Shown one piece after another: positions 57,300 to 64,000 of a stretch of 64,000 bases of DNA. Both the position numbers and the translations under genes were made by a program. Below the pieces are notes generated by a model. The model was not told the origin of the DNA. It made no database searches and saw only the letters and a program-made list of their open reading frames with translations. The DNA comes from Cercospora beticola (taxonomy: Eukaryota; Ascomycota; Dothideomycetes; Mycosphaerellales; Mycosphaerellaceae), in NCBI RefSeq assembly GCF_033473495.1, contig NC_088943.1:1344001-1408000 (forward strand). Direction: 5' to 3'. Within the stretch, counting starts at the first letter, position 1; every line of letters begins with the position of its first letter.

Positions 57300-60200
57300 C
57301 TAATCTCTTTAGAGCTAGAATCTTTTGCCTTTCCTTATATAAGTTAGAGTTATCTTATAAACTCCTAAAACTATAGCCTATTCTTTAGTTTAGTTAGGCT
57401 ATTAGTAACTATCTCTTTTATTAGAATATATTCTACTATAACCTTCCTCTACTACTAGAGATATCTAATATAGTTATATATAATATTAATATATTTAGAT
57501 CTCTTATAGGTATATATATATCCTTAATAAGAGTTAAACCTACCTAATTATCTTCTATAATTTATACTAGCTTTAGTTCTCTTACTATATTAGAATATAC
57601 TTTTATAGTTAGTTAGAATAGGTATTCTCCTACTAACTCTATATAGTCTATCTCCCTTAAGAGTACTACTAGGAACTAAGATTGCTTTATATATATATTT
57701 ATAGCTATATACTTAGCTTCTATTATTAATATTATAATAGACTTTTGCTTCCTACTTATCTAAGAAACTAGAGCTCCGTAAAGAAAGAAGATGCTCCTAA
57801 GGATTAAGACTCTATCTGCTTTATCTATTATATAGTTAGAGTCTAAATATCCTATTAGGCTTCCTCTATTTCTTCTAAATATTAATCCTAAGTCTTAGAA
57901 TAACTTTAGGTATCTTACTAGTTTCTTTAGAGCTTATATATACCTCTTAGTTAGGTCTAAGATATATAAGCTTAACCTTCTAAGAGAGAAAGCAATGTCT
58001 AGTCTTATTATAACTATAGGCTATATCTAGGTACTAGTTTAGCTTTAGTACTCTGTCTTGTTCCCTCTCTTATTATATAAGCCTATTAGTTTTAGGCTAT
58101 TATAGCTATCTATTAGTAAGAGAGTTAGGTTAGCTATCTCCTTAGTTATTCCTAGCTTTATAAGGTTCTCCTAGATAAAGTATTCCTAATTAAGCTTTAG
58201 AATCCTAGCTTATCTATCTCTTATTAACCTTATCCTAAGGATTTTCTCTAGTTCTCTAAGATTCTTAATCTTAAATACTTTGCCTAGCTATTCCTTAAAC
58301 TAAAGCATATCTTCTAGCTTTAGTACTATAATTAGAATATTATCTATATAAGTTAGGATTAGAATATTTCTTTCCTAGTAGATAAGAAGGTATAGGTCTA
58401 CTTCTAATTATATAAACCTAATCTGTTTTAACTTTAAGATATAGAGTTTGTTCTAGTCTCTTGCTACTTGCTTTAGTCTATATAGGCTTCTTAGGATTTA
58501 TAGGACCGTATTAGGTAGAATCTTAACTCCTAGAGGTAGAATTATAAAGATTTCTTCCTAAAGCTTACTCTTAGTAAATATATTGTTTATATCTACTTAG
58601 TAAAGTTCTAGATCCTTCTTATAAACTATAGCTATAAACACTCTTAAGGTATTATATCTAACTATTAGTATAAAGGTCTCTTAGAAATTAACTCTAAACT
58701 TCTAAGAGAAACCTCTTATAACTAGTCTTGCCTTAAACTTCTTAATAGCTCTACTAATTAATCTCTTTATATTAAATATCTACTTAGATATAATAAGGTT
58801 TGCTTCTTTAGGTAGAATAACCTCTATCTAGGTATTATTACTTCTTAATATAGTTAGTTCCTTTTAGACTATATCCTTCTATATATATCTCTATTTAGGA
58901 TCCTAAATTGCCTCTTTATAGGACTTTAGAATAGGTACCTCTTATCTCTATATAGAGACTTAAGGAGCAATTGCTATAAATATAGATTCTTAAACCTCTA
59001 ATAGAGCTTCCTAAATCTACTCCTATTCTTAGCTTTAGACTTAGCTAAGGAATACTCTATAGTACTTAGTACTTAGCTCCTCCTCCTATCTATATTCTCT
59101 TTATCTCTTCTAAAGTACTTATCTTATTACTATACTATAAGCTTTTAGCTCTAGGCCTAGTCCTTTATCTAAGATAGATCTCCTTCTCTTTTAGCTATAG
59201 GTTTAGTCTTAGTTCCCCTCCTAATCCTTATATCCTTATAGGTCCTACTATATAATAGTTAATCCTTTTGCTTTTAAATATAGTCTCCTACTAGTACTAG
59301 GACTAGCTTGTCTATTAATTTCCTAGCTTAACTTAGGTAGTTTAGTAGTTCTACTTTTCTCCTACTAGGGTTATAGTTCTCTAGAGTTTTCTTCTTCTAG
59401 ATCCTCTATCCTCTAGTACTCCTCCTTATCCTTTAGTAGAGGTAGTAACTATATAAAGAGTATTTAGTTAGGACCTATAGGTTTAGTTGCTATAGCTATA
59501 GCTATAGTAGCTATAGAAGGTATAACTACTATTAGCTTCTTTAGAGGTCTACTAACTAGGTTTCTAATAGATATACTACTTGCTTAATTAAGCTTAGGAA
59601 TATTTAGCTCTATATCTCCTCCTTTCTTATACTTTAACTAAGTAGTAGTACTATAGGCTTTAATAGCCCTTATATTAGGCTCCTAGAAGAGCTATATTTT
59701 AGTAGTATTAGGAATATACCTAATAAATATAGCATCTTTGCCTCTATTTATTAGTTTGTCTAATCTTATCTCTACTAGCTAGGACTTAGGATCTATATAG
59801 ACTACTGCTTTGTAACCCTAAACTCTAAAGTATAATACTAAGAGTTAAATGCCTAAGAAGGCTTCCTTAGGTAATACCTTAAATCTATTAATTTCTAGGC
59901 TATTAGAAAAGGAATTTCTAATAACTATATAGGCTACTAATACTTCTAGCTAGAATTTAATAGGTATATAGGCATCTTCTAGTATTGCTCTTATATAGTC
60001 TTTAGAGGTTTAGATTAACCTCTTAACTACTCTATTCTAGATAGAGTTATATACTTTAGTTATATAGAAGGAAATTCTATATTCCTTCTCCTACTACTTT
60101 AGTATAGTAAGAAGCTCCCTTACTCTATTACTTCTTATAATCTAGAGGGGGTTTCCTAATTATAGCTTAGCTTTTACCTTCTAGTCTCTAAGGATACTTA

Positions 60201-62480
60201 GTATATCTTCTCTAGACTTTATTAGGAAAGTCTATTTCTTTCTTAAGAAGTTATTAACAATCTTAAGCTACTATTTATATCCTAATCTTAAGATAAGTAA
60301 AGGTCTATAGATATCGATAGAAATAAGTAATAACCTCTAGAGTTTTCTCTTAGTTTCCTTCTCTCTATATTTCTTTATCTTTACTAAGGAGTATACTCTA
60401 TAAGGTTAGTGCTCCTTTAGAATAGGAATCTAAGCCTTTAAGTTAGATACCTTATATAGGTTTCTAAGAAGACTCTCTCTAAAGTATATAAGTCTCCTAT
60501 ACTAGAGCTCCTACTATTCTTAGAGCTTCTCTTAGGCTTTAAAGGTATAGGCTTTATTCTCTTAATTTTAATTAAGGCATAATATTATAAGCTCCTATAA
60601 TATATTATTAATCTCCTTAATAAATAGTACTCCTCCTAATAGTTTTATCTAGATAACTAGTTTCCTAGATAATAAAATAAGTATAAATTTTAGTAGTTAA
60701 ATACTATACTACTAGCTAAATTAGCTCTAAGAAACAAGATTTACTCCTAGGCTAGGTACGAAGAGAATATTCTTAAGAATAATCTGTTTTCCTCTTTTCC
60801 TACCTATTACTATATTTCCTATATATATAGCTATTAGATAGCCCCTCCTAACCTTAATCTACTTTTTCCTCTAAAGAGGTTTTAGTTCTCTAAAAAGTAA
60901 TTCTTAGTTAGTTATATATAATAAAGTATAGGAGTTAAGTAGCTATCTTAATAGTATATACTTGCCTTTTGCTTCTATAGTTAAGTATATAACTTTATTA
61001 ATATTATTATCCTCTAATAGAGATTAGGATACTTTAGATACTATAGAAGGTTCTATATCTTCTTAGGTAGTATATACCTTCTTAGAAAACTTCCTTAAGC
61101 TTTGTCTCTTCTTAAAGGATTAGACTTTTAGGTTAAGTTTCTTTACTATTTCTTTTAATACTTCTCTATCTAGTAAAGATCTCCTCCTAAAGGTACTCTC
61201 TCTAGGTAGTAATCTTCTCTTCTCTACTCTATTAGCTTATCTTAAGTTAATAGTTCTCTTAGCTTTATTAAGGTATAGATACTTAGTAATACTTCTAAAA
61301 TGCTCTTCTCTATAAAGGTAGTATTTTAGCTTTATATATTATATACCTCTACTCTTAGCAAATATTACTAGTTCTTAGGACTAGTTTAGTCTAGCTTTAT
61401 AGGATTCTAGTAGCTATAGTATACTTTTATATACTATAGACTACTAGGTAAGAATTATATCCTTTATGCTTTAGTATACCTTAGGCAAGCTATTAAGGAG
61501 ATGCTTAAGTCTCCTCTCTAGTTCCTTATAGTATACTTCCTAAGAGTCTACCTCTATAATTCTTCTTGCTATACTAGCTAGCTATACCTATGCTTTTCTA
61601 ATTATTATATTCTTAGTTATCTAAAAGTTTATAAACTCCTAGATATATACTATTATATATATAGTATATACCTTGCTATACTTAGCTCTTATCTTCTCTT
61701 ATATCTTTAAGGCTTATCTCTCCTTAAGGACCTCTTTCTAGTTATCTTCTAATAGGCAGATTGTTATCTTATACCTAGTAGTTATATTAGCCTTAACTTA
61801 TATTAGGTTATTTCTTAAATATCTTAGGCTAAAGACAGATAGTAATAACTTAATAGATAAGTTAGGTATTAGTTCTAAGATAACCTAAAATATATCCTTT
61901 AACTTAAGATAGTCCTATAGTAGGCTAAACTATTATCTCTAATTCTCCTTACTTAGTACTAGTATAGCTCTTTTCTTTCTAATTCTACTTATTAAATCTA
62001 TTTTTATAAAATTAAATAAATAAATCTAAACTCTAGAAATATAAGCTCTTTTAATCTAATTAGTAGCTTCTAGATTTCTGCCTTCCCTAGTTACTAAGAC
62101 TCTTCTCTCTTAGCTAAGGTATCTAAGGACTCTTCTCTCTTAGAGGAGTTAGTTAGGTTCTTAGGTAGAGAATATCTAAAAGATCTACCTTCTTAGAAGA
62201 GTACTACTAGCTAGTTCTAAAGTATTAGTAGTACTTAGTACTTAGGCCTAGTCTTATCTACTTAGATACTTTAGTCTAAGGCTAATCCTTTCCTCTTTAT
62301 ACTTTTTTAGTATACCTCTCTTTTAAAGTAGAGTATACTTTACTAGGCTTTTCTCTGTCTTACCTGCCCTTTAGAGACTTCTAGCTTATAACTAGGATCT
62401 TCTAAAGCTTTAAGGTAGTATAGATAGGATATGCCTCTAGTCTCTCTTATATTCTTTTCCTACTTCTTCTTTCTACTTAG
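57300..62480 (-). pseudogene. D2 gag-pol relic
   Basis: Aligns throughout with the internal region of D1 (43,080-48,330): RNase H and reverse transcriptase at ~57.4-58.9 kb, integrase at ~59.8-60.6 kb, gag at ~61-62.4 kb. All frames are interrupted by TAG/TAA. The segment ~61,340-61,960 diverges more from D1 than the rest. Confidence 0.75.
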
Positions 62481-62509
62481 GGCCTCTCTATAAACCCGGG
62501 CTTATAACC

Positions 62510-62739
62510 TATTAAATTATATTCTCGTAGGCACTCGTCGGATAGGTATAACGTAGTAGAAGTAGAGATAATAAGTAGGAACTAACCGAGTTAATTATAT
62601 TAGTTAGTTATAGGTTATATCTTACTCCTAAGATAAGTATTAGCTAAGTTATATAACCTAGTATTATATAACCTATATTACCTAATTCTAATCCCTAAAG
62701 TATCTCTTAGAATGTCTAACTAGACTGCACTTTCTAACA
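62510..62739 (-). repeat. D2 5' LTR
   Basis: 230 bp, ending CTTTCTAACA on the plus strand with the original CA/TG terminus, then the target duplicate GAAGC. Confidence 0.9.
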
Positions 62740-62752
62740 GAAGCTAAGTTTA

Positions 62753-62904
62753 CTAAGTTATATAACCTAGCTAATATCTATTTTAGAAGTAAGATATAAT
62801 CTATAACTAACTAATATAATTAACTTAGTTAGTTTCTACTTATTATCTCTACTTCTACTATATTATACCTATCCGATAAGTACCTATAAGAATATAATTT
62901 AATA
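62753..62904 (+). repeat. Partial D-family LTR in opposite orientation
   Basis: About 150 bp matching the reverse complement of the D LTR (TTATATAACCTAGCTAAT to AGAATATAATTTAATA), lacking the first ~75 bp. It immediately follows D2 and is more heavily mutated than the D2 LTRs, so it is an older insertion. Confidence 0.8.
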
Positions 62905-63093
62905 GAGATTACTTATTCTACTATAATACTATTATAGAAGTTTAGTAGCAAATCTATATAATAAACTATATAGAGCTTAATAGTAAGAAAGTACCTTAGT
63001 ACTAGTATTTATAAAATAGTACTTATATAGTATTAGAAGATATTAAGAACGAGATTATTATAACTTAAGAACCTCTACTATATAACTTTTATA

Positions 63094-64000
63094 AAAACAT
63101 AAACGCGCTCTAGTAGGCGACGACGACGACGGCGGGAGGCCTCGAGGCCTCCTAATACGCAATAATACTCTCCGACCGATACTACGACGTTGCGAGTAGA
63201 GGAGAGAGCCTAGAAGGAGGAGGTTGCGACTCTAACTCCTAGGCGGCCTAAGTCCGCCTATAACTACCTCTCTCTAGCTAATAAGGCTAGAAAATAACTG
63301 CTAATACTAATACTCTAAAACTAATAATCTAAAAGAACCTAAAAACACTTATAGAATAGATCTAGAGTTACCTCGATACCTAGATAACTCTTTCTCTCTC
63401 CCTAACTCTCCTTCTTCTTTAATAGGCCTAATAGGCCCTCCTCTACTACGCCCTCTGCTAGGAAGAGTCCTAGACTCTCTAAGCTATCTAGAAAACCCTC
63501 TAGAGCCGCCTAATACCTACTACTACTACCTCTAAAATATAGGCCTAGATAGTCTAATTTAGATATATAATACTAAGGCCCTAACCTTAGGTATCTATAA
63601 CTATCTTAGTAAAAATAGGAAACTAAGAAGAAAGAGAGATAGCAAAGAAGATAAGCTATAAAGAGCTTAGAAGGAAACTAGGAGTATAGTAGTTTAAAGC
63701 TATATAAAAGCTCCTAAGTAGAGACCTTAAAGTTATTCTCTATAGAGAAGGAGAGAAAAGTAGGCTAGAGAAGGACTAATCTTAGCTTAAGGCTATATAC
63801 CTAGAGGCCTAGGTAGAGATACTAAGTACCTAGGTAATTATATATAGTATTAGGACATCCTAGAAGCTAGAGGATATAAATAGCTAGGTCTAGCTCGACT
63901 AAGACAACCTTATCTAGTTCCTAGATAGGCTTAAAATTAGGAAGGCCTTTTAGCTTAAGAACTAGAGGGCAAGGGAAGAGACTAACTTCTTATTAGTAGT
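63094..64000 (+). mobile_element. LINE copy 2, 5' part, cut by window end
   Basis: Collinear with 16,031-16,938 at a constant offset of 47,062 bp, with no net insertion or deletion. It is visibly less RIP-mutated than copy 1, keeping GGAGGCCTCGAGGCCTCC, GCCGCC and other CpG/GG runs. The rest lies beyond the window. The ~190 bp before it (62,905-63,093) are unassigned AT-rich sequence. Confidence 0.88.

Larger units (their letters stand above)
56886..62739 (-). mobile_element. Copia-type retrotransposon D2, complete
   Basis: The 230-bp LTRs are 56,886-57,115 and 62,510-62,739. GAAGC flanks both sides (56,881-56,885 and 62,740-62,744), a perfect 5-bp target duplication. The genes are on the minus strand with the same order as D1. 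At 5,854 bp it is 277 bp shorter than D1. One clear difference is the segment after 57,176, where D1 has ~300 bp of unrelated sequence near its 3' LTR. The upstream LTR end still reads TAACA, the unmutated terminus. Confidence 0.9.
13685..64000. repeat. RIP-mutated nested retrotransposon block
   Basis: Over about 50 kb TpA is extremely frequent and CpA/TpG are almost absent, while CpG often survives. ATG is rare, and only three open frames of 60 codons or more remain. Relic retrotransposon frames are interrupted almost only by TAG and TAA where the families have Gln or Trp, and by C-to-T/G-to-A changes such as Asp to Asn in polymerase motifs. This is the pattern expected of repeat-induced point mutation at CpA, known in Pezizomycotina. 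The block contains no intact gene. Individual elements are listed separately. Confidence 0.95.

Noticed and set aside
13685..64000. Centromere or subtelomere
   Set aside because: A 50 kb AT-rich, transposon-filled block would fit, but there is no telomeric repeat and no sequence feature that identifies a centromere. Chromatin data would be needed.

Overview
The window has two parts. Positions 1 to about 13,685 are ordinary gene-rich DNA of a filamentous ascomycete. The evidence is short 50-90 bp GT-AG introns, compact intergenic spaces and recognisable fungal protein families. A Dothideomycete is my best guess, as inference only. Positions ~13,685-64,000 are a solid block of dead, nested retrotransposons. 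They are rich in TpA and nearly free of CpA/TpG, and their reading frames are broken almost only by TAG and TAA. This is the signature of repeat-induced point mutation (RIP).

Gene-rich part. A nitronate monooxygenase (minus, cut by the window start) is divergent from a DCR2-like membrane metallophosphatase (plus). That gene converges on a GT34 Golgi glycosyltransferase (minus). Next come a small F-box protein (minus), the mitochondrial import motor subunit Pam17 (plus), a 3.7 kb stretch without a convincing gene, and an RRM-YTH RNA-binding protein (plus). These are unrelated housekeeping genes and no gene cluster is evident.

Repeat part. The families seen are: a Tad1-like LINE (16,031-21,066; a reversed fragment at 56,222-56,866; a second copy from 63,094 to the window end); chromodomain Ty3/gypsy element A (full copy A1 23,618-30,422; truncated copy A2 40,168-56,220); a minus-strand gypsy-type element B (pol and gag about 33.2-40.2 kb); chromodomain gypsy C (40,455-53,595, minus); and copia element D (D1 42,458-48,588 and D2 56,886-62,739, both minus). 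LTR pairs of equal length (195, 406 and 230 bp) and 5-bp target-site duplications fix the boundaries and the nesting. A1 sits in minus-strand sequence that continues element B. C sits in the leader of A2, and D1 sits in the integrase of C. D2 sits in a LINE/LTR remnant.

Two relic reading frames are the candidates for something undescribed. One is a roughly 5 kb frame of unknown function downstream of the element B chromodomain, split by A1. The other is an antisense frame of about 280 codons between the A1 chromodomain and its 3' LTR. All domain calls in the repeat block come from reading translations by eye, with RIP stops treated as former Gln/Trp codons.
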